Source: Thermoflexus sp. (GTDB lineage Bacteria; Chloroflexota; Anaerolineae; Aggregatilineales; Aggregatilineaceae). From it: DNA of 47,864 nt. The DNA lies in contig DYGX01000025.1 in the NCBI GenBank assembly GCA_020724465.1, forward strand, positions 1 through 47,864. The letters run 5' to 3'. Position numbers and translations under genes: made by a program. How positions within the stretch are numbered: the stretch's first letter is position 1; every line of letters starts with the position of its first letter. Shown in pieces: positions 16,595-25,189 of the stretch. Under the pieces are notes generated by a model that worked only from the letters and a program-made list of their open reading frames with translations, did no database searches and had not been told where the DNA came from.

Positions 16595-16647
16595 GGGTGA
16601 GTGTGGCGCCGGCGGCGCCGGCGCGCCGTTGGATGCCACACTCACCC
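16595..16647 (+). other. Long intercistronic stem-loop after the binding-protein gene
   Basis: Arms 16595-16607 and 16635-16647 (GGGTGAGTGTGGC/GCCACACTCACCC) pair perfectly over 13 bp. The 27-base loop contains a second palindrome, GCCGGC-GGC-GCCGGC (16608-16622). No T-run follows. It lies 20 bases after the stop codon and 50 before the permease start, a place suited to protecting the binding-protein message from 3' decay. Confidence 0.75.
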
Positions 16648-16696
16648 CACCGGGCAAAACTACAGCTCTTTGTTTGAAAGCATAAAGGAATGACCG

Positions 16697-17656
16697 ATGT
16701 CAGCGACGAACTTCCGGGTGCTGCCTCGCACATCGTCTCCCCCGCGTGACCACACGATCCTCCGCCGCAACATCAACAAAGCGCTGATGCTGGTGCTGCT
16801 CATCGCGCCGGGGATGATCCTGTTCCTGACCTTCGTCCTGATTCCGGTGGTCCAGTCGGCGCGCTACAGCGTGTACGACTGGAACGGGTTCGGGCAGCCC
16901 GAAGACTATGTCGGACTGGACAACTATCAGCGGCTCTATGAGCACAATGTCTTTCGCACTGCCTTGAGCAACAGCTTCAAGATCATGCTGTTGTCGCTGG
17001 CAGTGCAGCTTCCGATTGCCATGACCCTGGCGCTGCTCGTCGGGCGTGGATCGCTGCCCGGCAGGCGCTTTTTCCGCGCGCTGTTGTTCATTCCGTATGT
17101 CTTTTCCGAAGTCATCGTCGCTATCATCTGGTGGTACGTCTATCACCCAAACGACGGGCTGGCCACCACCATCTTCAGCACCTTCGGCCTCAAGCCGATC
17201 GAATGGCTGGGCGACAAAAACGTGGTCATCTACTCGATCTTCCTGGTGCTGACGTGGAAGTATTTTGGCTATTACATGATCCTGTACATGGCCGGGCTGC
17301 AGGGTGTTCCGCAGGACCTCGAAGAGGCAGCGCGCGTTGACGGGGCGAACTGGTGGCAGACACTGACGCGCATCACCCTGCCGCTGATGGGGCCGACCAT
17401 CCGCCTGACTATCTATCTTTCCGTGCTCGGCTCCTTCCAGCAGTTCGTGATCGTGCAAACGCTGACACGCGGCGGCAACCCCTTCAATTCAGGGCATGTG
17501 CTCGCCACGTACCTCTACAAATTCGGCATCCAGCGCTTCTACATGGGCTACGGCAGCGCGGTGGCAGTGGTTCTCTTCCTGATCACGCTGATTTTCTCGC
17601 TGGGCTACCAACGGATAGTGCTGCGCCAGGACTTCGCGCAGCAGGACCTGGGGTGA
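16697..17656 (+). CDS. Sugar ABC importer permease 1 (MalF/UgpA type)
   Basis: 319 residues with six predicted membrane segments. The ATPase-contacting EAA loop reads EEAARVDGANWWQTLTRITLPLMGP near residue 214. The N-terminus has the usual LIAPGMILFLTFVLIPVVQS and a YSVYDWNGFG loop. It pairs with the permease encoded seven bases downstream to form the membrane channel for the sugar delivered by the preceding binding protein. Confidence 0.92.
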   Translation: MSATNFRVLPRTSSPPRDHTILRRNINKALMLVLLIAPGMILFLTFVLIPVVQSARYSVYDWNGFGQPEDYVGLDNYQRLYEHNVFRTALSNSFKIMLLSLAVQLPIAMTLALLVGRGSLPGRRFFRALLFIPYVFSEVIVAIIWWYVYHPNDGLATTIFSTFGLKPIEWLGDKNVVIYSIFLVLTWKYFGYYMILYMAGLQGVPQDLEEAARVDGANWWQTLTRITLPLMGPTIRLTIYLSVLGSFQQFVIVQTLTRGGNPFNSGHVLATYLYKFGIQRFYMGYGSAVAVVLFLITLIFSLGYQRIVLRQDFAQQDLG

Positions 17657-17663
17657 GGGCGCA

Positions 17664-18569
17664 ATGAGCGGAGCAGTAAACCGAACCACCATGCAGAGCG
17701 CCACCCTGGAGCAATCGCTCGTTTTGGAGCGGCGGGCGCGCCTCAATCGCCGGTTGATCGTTGCGGGCAAACTGCTGATTCTGGTCATCCTCTCCGCCGT
17801 GATCATGGGGCCCGTGCTGACCGCGTTCCTCGGCAGCCTGCGCACAACCGGCCAGTTCCTGTCGCGGCCCTTTGGATTGCCAACTGCCGGCATCCACTGG
17901 GAAAACTACACCAATATCCTGACCGGGAAGGCTTTCTGGACAGCGGCGCAGAACAGCCTGATCATCACGGTTGGCGTCGCGACGATCAACATCACGCTGG
18001 CCAGCATGATGGCGTTCGCCTTTAGCCGCGTGAGATTCCTGGGGCGCAGCCTGCTGTTCAACATTCTGTCGCTGGGGCTGCTGTTCCCGCTGGTGATCGC
18101 GCTGCTGCCGTTGTTCATCCAATTGCGCAACCTGGGGCTGACAAACTCGCTGTGGGGCGTGATCCTGCCGCTGGCGGCGTTTGGTCTGCCCGGCAGCGTC
18201 GTGATCCTGCGCAGCTTTTTCATGGCGGTTCCAGGCGAGCTGGAAGACGCCTCGTACATTGATGGCTGCACCACGCTCGGCTTTTTCCGTCACATCCTGC
18301 TGCCGATCTCGCGCCCCGCGCTGACGGCGGTGGTGACGATGCAGATTGTTGTCGCGTGGAACGAGTATTTTCTGCCGCTGCTGGTGCTCACCAACGACAA
18401 GAAGTGGCCGCTGCCCCTGGGCATTATGCAGTTCATGGGCCAGTACGGATGGGACTATGCCGGGATTATGGCGTACGTCACCCTGTTGATCATCCCGGCG
18501 GTGATCTTCTACATCGTCACGGAGAAGTACATTGTCACCGGGCTGACCGGCGGCGAATTGAAGGGCTAG
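17664..18569 (+). CDS. Sugar ABC importer permease 2 (MalG/UgpE type)
   Basis: 301 residues, six membrane segments, EAA loop EDASYIDGCTTLGFFRHILLP. The C-terminus, EKYIVTGLTGGELKG, is the standard ending of MalG-type CUT1 permeases. The first 35 residues are a polar cytoplasmic extension. Last gene of the operon; it converges on the histidine kinase gene, with a hairpin between. Confidence 0.92.
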   Translation: MSGAVNRTTMQSATLEQSLVLERRARLNRRLIVAGKLLILVILSAVIMGPVLTAFLGSLRTTGQFLSRPFGLPTAGIHWENYTNILTGKAFWTAAQNSLIITVGVATINITLASMMAFAFSRVRFLGRSLLFNILSLGLLFPLVIALLPLFIQLRNLGLTNSLWGVILPLAAFGLPGSVVILRSFFMAVPGELEDASYIDGCTTLGFFRHILLPISRPALTAVVTMQIVVAWNEYFLPLLVLTNDKKWPLPLGIMQFMGQYGWDYAGIMAYVTLLIIPAVIFYIVTEKYIVTGLTGGELKG

Positions 18570-18571
18570 AA

Positions 18572-18595
18572 CGCAGCGCGCGCCGGGGCGCTGCG
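18572..18595. terminator. Convergent-gene hairpin, possible bidirectional terminator
   Basis: CGCAGCGC and GCGCTGCG pair over 8 bp with an 8-base loop in the 35 bases between the ends of the permease and histidine kinase genes. There is no T-run, so termination strength is uncertain. Confidence 0.45.
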
Positions 18596-18604
18596 ATACA
18601 ATCT

Positions 18605-20425
18605 TCAGGCGGCGCGCTCGCCGACGTGCTGGAGAGGCAGATACACGGTGAATGTGCTCCCCTCTCCTTCGGTGCTGCGCACGGTGACCTGCCCTTCGAA
18701 CTGCGTCACAAGCTGCTTCACAATCGCCAGCCCCAGGCCGGTGCCGAGCGGCTGGCTTTGCCGGGCGTTTTTCGCCCGGTAGAACTCGGTGAACAGGTGC
18801 GGCAGGTCCTCTTGAGGAATCCCGATCCCGCTGTCGGAGACCGTGAACTCCAGCCAGTGCTCATCCCAGCTCAGGTCGGCCTGCACGCGCCCGTTCGGAG
18901 GCGTGTATTTGATTGCGTTGCTGACCAGGTTCGCCAGGATGCGCCGCAGGCTTTCGCGATCCGCCCTTACCCACAACTGCGGCAAGTGCCCGACGTTGCT
19001 GTCAAACTCAATTGCTTTGGCTCGCGCTTGATCCTTGAAAGCGGCGACAACCCCTTCCAGACATTCCGTGGCATCCACCAGATCCGGCTCTGCCGGCTCG
19101 GCCGGACCTAGATACCGCTCGCGCCCGGCAGCCAGATCGAGCAGATCGGTGATCAGCTCCTGCAAGAAATCAAGCCGTCCCTCGATGCGCTGCAGGACCT
19201 CGCGCTGCTGGTCGGATAGCTCGCCAAGAAAACCTTGCGTGAAATTGCGCACCAGGCTTTGAGCGCCGGCCACCGGCGCGCGAAGCTCGTGGGTCACGGT
19301 GCGCAGGAACCGGCTCTTTGCCTCATCGATCTGGGTCAGTGCCTGGTATTGCAGGGCGTTGTTCAGCGCGCTGCCAGCCAGCGCCGACACGGCCGCCAGG
19401 AACGGCAGATCGCCGGCAGAAAAATGCCTTGGTGTTTTGCTGTAGATACGCAGCACGCCCAACGTCCGCCCGTCGAAGCTGCGGATCGGCCCAACCAGCC
19501 CGGAGCGGATACCTTCGGTGAGCATGGCGTTTTTGTACATCACCCGCTGATCGGTGCGCACATCCTCGATAATCGTAGGCTGCCCCTTGACCGCCAGCAG
19601 GTCCATCGGGCTGTGAGCCACATCGACGTTGCCTTTCTCGATATAGGTTTCGCTCAACCCGTAGGAAGCGGCGTATTCCAGTGTGTTCCCATCTGCCGAA
19701 AGCAGGCGGACAATCCCGGCGCTGGCGTTAAGCGTCCTGGCGCAGCTTTCGAGCAGATGGTTCAGCACTTGGCCCACATCCAGTGTCGATGAGATAGTCT
19801 GAGCGACTTCGTAGAGGGCGATCGCTTCCCGCTGCCGGCGGCGAAGACGCGAGGCAACCGTAATGCTGAGCAGAACCAGAAACAGCGTGGAGAGAAGAAA
19901 AGCCAGCAGCGCCGTGCCGACAAACCAACCGTTGCGATAGAGTGAGATGGGCCCCCACAAGCTCACATGCGCGATGATCTGGCGATATTCCAGCAGCGCG
20001 ATCAGGCCCATCAACCCGGTTGCCACAAAAACCAGAACGACCGACGCCGCGCGCGAAAGCAGCAGCCCGGTTCCGAACAGGTGCAGCATCAGATAGAGCG
20101 TCAAAGGGCTTTCAACGCCGCCGGTGAGATGAAAGAGCAGGCCGAACGTCGCCAGGTCCAGCGCGATTTGCAGATACGCCGCCAAGCTAAGAACCTTCGG
20201 CTTTTCGGAGATGACGCGCCATACCAGCACGTTGAAGATTAGATGAACCAATCCGAGCGCCAGCAGCGGCCCTGGCCGGACGGCGACGCCCGACGCCAGC
20301 CAGCCGATAGCCGCCAGGCTGACCGCACCCGCGCCGGTGGTCCAGCGCCAGAAGATCAGGACGCGGAAGTTGGCGAGCAGCTCATCGGTGGTCGGAACAA
20401 GGCCGGGCGGCGCCTGACGCTCCAT
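18605..20425 (-). CDS. Membrane sensor histidine kinase with GAF domain
   Basis: 606 residues from ATG 20425 (GGAGAG upstream). Domain order: about six membrane segments (residues 20-190), including HLTGGVESPLTLYL, which recalls the TGG-x-NPF ubiquinone-site region of RegB/PrrB redox kinases. Then a GAF domain (about 214-354), HisKA with phospho-acceptor His379 in RTVTHELRAP, and a HATPase with N box NAIKYTPPNG, G1 DSGIGIP and G2 GTGLGLAIV. Its likely partner is the response regulator transcribed divergently 251 bases away. Position beside the hydrogenase operon and the RegB-like sequence suggest redox sensing; this is inference. Confidence 0.88.
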   Translation of the reverse strand: MERQAPPGLVPTTDELLANFRVLIFWRWTTGAGAVSLAAIGWLASGVAVRPGPLLALGLVHLIFNVLVWRVISEKPKVLSLAAYLQIALDLATFGLLFHLTGGVESPLTLYLMLHLFGTGLLLSRAASVVLVFVATGLMGLIALLEYRQIIAHVSLWGPISLYRNGWFVGTALLAFLLSTLFLVLLSITVASRLRRRQREAIALYEVAQTISSTLDVGQVLNHLLESCARTLNASAGIVRLLSADGNTLEYAASYGLSETYIEKGNVDVAHSPMDLLAVKGQPTIIEDVRTDQRVMYKNAMLTEGIRSGLVGPIRSFDGRTLGVLRIYSKTPRHFSAGDLPFLAAVSALAGSALNNALQYQALTQIDEAKSRFLRTVTHELRAPVAGAQSLVRNFTQGFLGELSDQQREVLQRIEGRLDFLQELITDLLDLAAGRERYLGPAEPAEPDLVDATECLEGVVAAFKDQARAKAIEFDSNVGHLPQLWVRADRESLRRILANLVSNAIKYTPPNGRVQADLSWDEHWLEFTVSDSGIGIPQEDLPHLFTEFYRAKNARQSQPLGTGLGLAIVKQLVTQFEGQVTVRSTEGEGSTFTVYLPLQHVGERAA

Positions 20426-20513
20426 CGGACTCTCTCCACACATGTCCTCTTTGGACAAGGCGCTGGCCGCAGGCTGCAAAGTCGCTAACAGGCGGCATCA
20501 AATCCATTGTAAA

Positions 20514-20540
20514 ATGATAGTACATTGTGTCACTTATCAA
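20514..20540 (-). promoter_or_regulatory. Possible promoter of the histidine kinase gene
   Basis: On the minus strand, TTGATA (20540-20535) and TATCAT (20519-20514) each match five of six consensus bases, but the 15-base spacer is short. The remainder of 20426-20676 shows no gene. Confidence 0.3.
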
Positions 20541-20676
20541 AGTGGCTGCGCTCTACTCTTTGGCGGACGAGGATCCCATAACCGCCTCGGCGCTCGCCGG
20601 TACACGGTTGGCCGGGCGTCAACCTGGACGCAGCGTCGCCTTGCTGGGACATGAGACCCATAGTGGGAGCAGCCCA

Positions 20677-21378
20677 ATGGAATCTGACCATAACCCAATC
20701 ACGATTATTCTGGCCGATCCGAACGTACTATTTCGCGGCGCGCTGGCCCGCCTGCTCGACTCGCTGTGGGACATGGAAGTAGTGGCCGAGACCGGGGATG
20801 GGCTGAAAGTCGCAGACCTGGCGATGGAACTGAAGCCGGAGGTCATCCTGTCGGAGATCGCGCTGGAAGGCTGTCATGGCCCTATGCTGGCCGGCCTGAT
20901 TAAGGAACACTTCCCCGGCGTGCACATCGTGTTCCTCACGTCGGACACAGACCCCGACACGCTCTTAAGCTGCATCTTTGCCGGCGCGAGCGGCTACCTC
21001 TACAAAGACATCACCCCAGGTGAGCTGTTCCTGCGTATTCGCGGGCTGCGCAAGGGCGAGGCGGCCATGTCATTGAGCACCGTTGCCACCCTGATCCAGC
21101 GCCTCAACAAGCACAACTCCACCTTCCTCCTCCGCACGACTCCGGTTGAAGACCTCACCGCGCGCGAGATCGAGATTGTTGCGCTGGTCGCCCAGGGCCT
21201 TACCAACCGCAAGATCGGCAGCCTGCTGAATATCTCCGAGAACACCGTCCGCAACCACCTGGCCGCGATCTGCCAGAAGCTCAATGTGCGCAACCGGCTT
21301 CAGGTCGCCGTGTACGGTGTAACGCACGGGCTAGTCGATGTTTATCTGCTTGATTACGCCCCTTCTAGTTCAGTCTGA
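20677..21378 (+). CDS. LuxR/NarL-family response regulator with Glu in place of the phospho-acceptor Asp
   Basis: 233 residues from ATG 20677 (GGGAG upstream). An N-terminal receiver domain (1-125) is followed by a LuxR helix-turn-helix (about 167-215, LTAREIEIVALVAQGLTNRK). Aligning to NarL, the phosphorylation site is Glu60 (VILSEIALEG) instead of Asp, and the acidic pair is reduced to Asp14-Pro15. Thr88 and Lys110 (GYLYKD) are kept. Glu often mimics phospho-Asp, so this may be constitutively active or controlled by another route. It sits between its candidate kinase (divergent) and the Hdr-Mvh operon 247 bases downstream, a plausible target. Confidence 0.88.
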   Translation: MESDHNPITIILADPNVLFRGALARLLDSLWDMEVVAETGDGLKVADLAMELKPEVILSEIALEGCHGPMLAGLIKEHFPGVHIVFLTSDTDPDTLLSCIFAGASGYLYKDITPGELFLRIRGLRKGEAAMSLSTVATLIQRLNKHNSTFLLRTTPVEDLTAREIEIVALVAQGLTNRKIGSLLNISENTVRNHLAAICQKLNVRNRLQVAVYGVTHGLVDVYLLDYAPSSSV

Positions 21379-21406
21379 CTAGTCCACTCGTACTAATCTC
21401 CTGCGC

Positions 21407-21438
21407 AGCCCGGTCTATTCGTCATCTAGACGCGGGCT
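21407..21438 (+). terminator. Stem-loop after the response regulator gene
   Basis: AGCCCG-GTCTA (21407-21417) pairs with TAGAC-g-CGGGCT (21427-21438), 11 bp with one bulged base and a 9-base loop, 29 bases after the stop codon. No T-run follows, so termination is only possible. Confidence 0.5.
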
Positions 21439-21472
21439 GGCTTGACTCTCTACAATGAAAGCGTAGGTTGAT

Positions 21473-21489
21473 CTATTTTTCACAAATAG
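21473..21489. promoter_or_regulatory. AT-rich dyad upstream of hdrC
   Basis: CTATTT-ttcac-AAATAG, perfect 6-bp arms with a 5-base centre, in GC-rich surroundings 137 bases before the hdrC start. Just upstream, TTGACT (21442-21447) with a poor TAGGTT (21464-21469) is the best promoter-like pair. A regulator site for the hydrogenase operon is possible. Confidence 0.35.
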
Positions 21490-21625
21490 TACTGCCCATC
21501 GGCCATGCCTGCTGGGGAAACACCCGTCCATCTGCGCCGATGCCGTTGCAACCGGTTCCCCGTTCGCTCGCAGCCGCAAGGCATTACCTCTGTCAGTCTC
21601 TGTACTTAAAGGAGGATAGCGAGCC

Positions 21626-22195
21626 TTGACCGCAATTCGCACTCCCACGCTCTACCAGCAAGTCGTCGACTCGACGCCCGACGGGCACCGGCTCGATATC
21701 TGCTTGCAGTGTGGCACCTGCGGCGGGTCGTGCCCGTCTGGCGGCGATATGCAGCACACGCCGCGCGAGATTTTCGCGCTGCTGCGCGCCGGCTACGACG
21801 ACGAAGTGCTGCGCAGCAACACGCCGTGGTACTGCGTGTCGTGCTACGCCTGTACTGTTCGATGCCCCCAGGCGATCCCGATCACCGATCTCATGTACAC
21901 CATCAAGCAGCAAGCGATTGCCAGGGGCTACTATGACCAGCACGCCGCAGCGAAGTTCTCCGAGACGTTTGTCGGGTTCGTCGAACAGCGCGGTCGCAGC
22001 TTCGAGTTTGGCCTGGCAACCCGCTTCCATCTGTTCCATCACCCTCTCCAATCCATCCGCCTGGGGATGGTGGGGCTCAACATGCTGCGCCATAACCGCC
22101 TGGCCCTGCGCCCCAAGTCGATCCGGCAGATGGAGCAGTTAGCCGCGATCTTGAATAAAGCGAAAGAGCTGGCGGCCAAGGAGATGCAGGCATGA
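21626..22195 (+). CDS. hdrC: Heterodisulfide reductase-like iron-sulfur subunit C
   Basis: 189 residues starting with TTG 21626 behind AAAGGAGG. Two [4Fe-4S] motifs are present: Cys26-x2-Cys29-x2-Cys32-x3-Cys36 (CLQCGTCGGSCP) and Cys70-x2-Cys73-x2-Cys76-x3-Cys80 (CVSCYACTVRCP). The helical tail is typical of HdrC. It carries electrons from the flavin subunit HdrA to HdrB. First gene of a seven-gene operon; it overlaps hdrB by four bases. Confidence 0.92.
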   Translation: MTAIRTPTLYQQVVDSTPDGHRLDICLQCGTCGGSCPSGGDMQHTPREIFALLRAGYDDEVLRSNTPWYCVSCYACTVRCPQAIPITDLMYTIKQQAIARGYYDQHAAAKFSETFVGFVEQRGRSFEFGLATRFHLFHHPLQSIRLGMVGLNMLRHNRLALRPKSIRQMEQLAAILNKAKELAAKEMQA

Positions 22196-23151
22196 CTTCC
22201 CGAAGCTACCTTTACTATCCCGGCTGCGCGCTCCAACACCGCAGCCACGCCTATGAAGTGGCGAATCAAGCTGTCGCGGCGGAGCTTGATATCGAGCTAG
22301 TCGAGCTGGATGACTGGAACTGCTGCGGGGCGACCGAATACTTCACCATCAACCGTCTGCCCGCCTACGCGCTCGTTGCCCGCAACCTGGCTCTGGCCGC
22401 CGGCCAGGACGGCGGGGATCTGCTTGCGCCATGCAGCGCCTGCTTCCTGAACCTGTATAAGACCGACAGGCACATGAAGCAATATCCGGCGCTGGCGGCC
22501 AAAGTCAACAAGGCGCTCGACGCGGGCAATCTGCACTACGAGCCGGGAACGGTGCGCGTCCGGCATCTGCTGGAAGCCATTATCACCGACATCGGACTGG
22601 ATGAACTGCGTGCCAGGGTCCGCCGGCCCCTCTACGGACTGAATCTGGCCGCCTACTATGGCTGCCTGATCGCCCGTCCCTATCCTGTTTTCGGCAGCCC
22701 GGAACAGCCAACGATGATGGACCGCCTGCTCGAAGCCCTGGGCGCCAACGTCGTTCCCTTCTCGCTCAAGACATATTGCTGCGGTGGGCATATGACGCAG
22801 ATCAGCGAGGAAAGCGCGTTCGAGATGATTCACCGCCTGATCAAAAACGCGGCGGAGAGTGGAGCGGACGCGCTGGTCACGATCTGCCCGATGTGCCAGC
22901 TTAACCTGGACATCTACCAGGACGCCGCGAACAAGCACTACGAGACCAACTACTTCGTGCCGGCCATGTTCTTCACCCAGACAATCGGCCTGGCGCTGGG
23001 CTTGGCCCCGGACCAGCTCGCGTTTGGGCAGGAGTTTGTCAGCTTTGCTGCCCTGATCGAGAAGATCCAGGATGCGCCTCCACCCCGAACGAGACCTGAG
23101 CGGCGTCCGAAACAGGCCTTGCCGATGCCCGCCATGCCGGAGGAGGTCTAG
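22192..23151 (+). CDS. hdrB: Heterodisulfide reductase-like subunit B (CCG domains)
   Basis: 319 residues. Two CCG domains hold the Cys ligands of the unusual paired iron-sulfur clusters where disulfide reduction occurs: Cys12, Cys44-Cys45, Cys81-x2-Cys84, and Cys158, Cys196-Cys197, Cys232-x2-Cys235. Length exceeds methanogen HdrB by a Pro/Arg-rich tail. A bacterium is unlikely to use CoM-S-S-CoB, so the true electron acceptor is unknown. Confidence 0.92.
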   Translation: MTSRSYLYYPGCALQHRSHAYEVANQAVAAELDIELVELDDWNCCGATEYFTINRLPAYALVARNLALAAGQDGGDLLAPCSACFLNLYKTDRHMKQYPALAAKVNKALDAGNLHYEPGTVRVRHLLEAIITDIGLDELRARVRRPLYGLNLAAYYGCLIARPYPVFGSPEQPTMMDRLLEALGANVVPFSLKTYCCGGHMTQISEESAFEMIHRLIKNAAESGADALVTICPMCQLNLDIYQDAANKHYETNYFVPAMFFTQTIGLALGLAPDQLAFGQEFVSFAALIEKIQDAPPPRTRPERRPKQALPMPAMPEEV

Positions 23152-23154
23152 CCG

Positions 23155-25173
23155 ATGGACGACAGACGAGTTGGGGTGTATGTGTGTCACTGCGGGCACA
23201 ACATCGCCGGGACGGTGGATGTCGAACAGGTGGCCGAGTGGGCGCAGCGCCTGCCGTATGTGGCCGTCGCGCGTCACTTTCAGTTCATGTGCGCCAGCAC
23301 CGGCCAGGAGCTGATCGAAGAGGACGTGCGCGAGCTGGGGCTGACTCACGTCGTGGTTGCCTCGTGCTCGCCGCTGATGCACGAGAAGACGTTTCGCAAC
23401 GCCTGCCAGCGTGCCGGGCTGAACCCGTTCCTGTTCGCCATGGCAAACATTCGCGAGCACGCCTCGTGGGTTCACCCCAATGACCGCGACGGCGCCACAG
23501 CCAAAGCCAAAGCCCTGATCAGTGCCGCTGTCAGCCGTGTCCTGCGCCAAAACGAACTGGAGCCGATTCGCGTCAACATTCACCCGGCGACGCTGATCGT
23601 CGGCGGGGGAATCGCCGGAATCCAGGCGGCGCTGGAAATTGCCGACGCCGGTCACCACGTTTACCTGGTCGAGCGCGAACCCAGCATCGGCGGGCATATG
23701 GCGATGTTCGACAAGACCTTCCCGACGCTCGACTGCGCCGCGTGCATCCTGACCCCCAAGATGTTCGACGTAGGGACGCACCCGAACGTGACACTTCTGA
23801 CCTACAGCGAGGTCGAGAACGTCGAAGGCTTTGTGGGCAACTTCCAGATCCGGGTTCGCCAGAAGGCGCGCCGGGTGATCGAAGACCTGTGCACCGGCTG
23901 CGGGACATGCTGGGAGAAATGCCCGATCAAGGTGATCGACGAGGTGTTCGAGGCCGGGTTGGGCTACCGCAAGGCGATCTACCGGCCGTTCCCGCAATCG
24001 GTCCCCAAGTACCCGGTGATCGACGTGGAAAACTGCACCTACTTCCGCACCGGCAAGTGCCGCATGTGCGAGAAATCCTGCCCGGCGGGCGCGATCGACT
24101 TCGACATGGAAGATCGCATCATCGAGTTCGAAGTGGGCAACATCATCCTCGCCACCGGCTACAAGTTGTTCGACTGCCGGCGCATCCCGCAGTACGGGTA
24201 TGGGCGCCTGCCGAATGTCTACACCAGTCTGGAGTTCGAGCGCCTGACCAACGCCGCAGGCCCCACCGGCGGCAAGGTCACGCTGCGGGACGGTGAAACC
24301 GAGCCGAAGTCCGTCGCGATCATTCACTGTGTGGGCAGCCGCGACCGGAACTACAACCGCTACTGCTCGGCGATCTGCTGCATGTCTTCGCTCAAATTCG
24401 CCCACCTGGTCAAAGAGAAGACCGGGGCAGAGGTCTACAACTTCTACATCGATATGCGACCCATCGCCAAAGAGTATGAGGAGTTCTATCACCGCATTCT
24501 GGAAGAAGGGACGCATTTCATTCGGGGCCGGGTCGCCGAGATCACCGATGCCGCTCACACCGCCGAGGAAGAAGGCAAGACGATCGTCGTCGCCGAAGAC
24601 ACACTGCTTGGGCGGCAGCGGCGTATCCCCGTCGATATGGTCATCCTCGCCGCCGGGCTGGAACCGCAAGCCGATGCGGCGGAGATCGGGCGGATGTTCG
24701 GCGTCGGATGCGGCACGGCTGGCTTCTTCACCGAGCGGCACCCAAAGCTCGACCCCGTCGCCACGATGACCGAAGGCGTGTACATCGCCGGGGCGTGCCA
24801 GGGGCCAAAGGACATCCCGGACACGGTTGCGCAGGGGGCCGCTGCCGCCGCGCGCGTGCTGGGCGTGATCTCGCAGCGCGAAGTCACGCTGGAGCCGATC
24901 CGGGCGTCCATCGACGAGTCCCGCTGCTCGGGCTGCCGGATCTGCAACGCGCTGTGCCCATACAACGCGATCGAGTATCTGGAAGCCGAGGGGGTCTCCC
25001 GCGTCAACGCCGCCATGTGTAAGGGATGCGGGACGTGTGTTGCCGCCTGCCCAAGCCACGTCATCACCGGCGCCCACTTCACCTTCGAGCAGGTGATGGC
25101 CGAGATCGACGGCATTATGGTGGACGTGTACAGCGAAAGCCCTACGGCCCCCCTGGCCGAGATCATGGCCTGA
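23155..25173 (+). CDS. hdrA: Heterodisulfide reductase-like subunit A (bifurcating flavoprotein)
   Basis: 672 residues, close to the family length. N-terminal VYVCHCGHNIAGTVDVE is diagnostic of HdrA. A FAD-binding loop GGGIAG (149-154) is followed by EREPSIGG and DCAACIL. Iron-sulfur motifs: Cys246/249/252/256, Cys294/302/305/309, and a ferredoxin-like C-terminal pair at 591-602 (CSGCRICNALCP) and 622-633 (CKGCGTCVAACP). All Cys are encoded as Cys; no in-frame stop suggests selenocysteine. The FAD is where electrons from H2 would be split between ferredoxin and HdrB. Confidence 0.94.
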   Translation: MDDRRVGVYVCHCGHNIAGTVDVEQVAEWAQRLPYVAVARHFQFMCASTGQELIEEDVRELGLTHVVVASCSPLMHEKTFRNACQRAGLNPFLFAMANIREHASWVHPNDRDGATAKAKALISAAVSRVLRQNELEPIRVNIHPATLIVGGGIAGIQAALEIADAGHHVYLVEREPSIGGHMAMFDKTFPTLDCAACILTPKMFDVGTHPNVTLLTYSEVENVEGFVGNFQIRVRQKARRVIEDLCTGCGTCWEKCPIKVIDEVFEAGLGYRKAIYRPFPQSVPKYPVIDVENCTYFRTGKCRMCEKSCPAGAIDFDMEDRIIEFEVGNIILATGYKLFDCRRIPQYGYGRLPNVYTSLEFERLTNAAGPTGGKVTLRDGETEPKSVAIIHCVGSRDRNYNRYCSAICCMSSLKFAHLVKEKTGAEVYNFYIDMRPIAKEYEEFYHRILEEGTHFIRGRVAEITDAAHTAEEEGKTIVVAEDTLLGRQRRIPVDMVILAAGLEPQADAAEIGRMFGVGCGTAGFFTERHPKLDPVATMTEGVYIAGACQGPKDIPDTVAQGAAAAARVLGVISQREVTLEPIRASIDESRCSGCRICNALCPYNAIEYLEAEGVSRVNAAMCKGCGTCVAACPSHVITGAHFTFEQVMAEIDGIMVDVYSESPTAPLAEIMA

Positions 25174-25189
25174 GAGAGGAGAAGATGCT

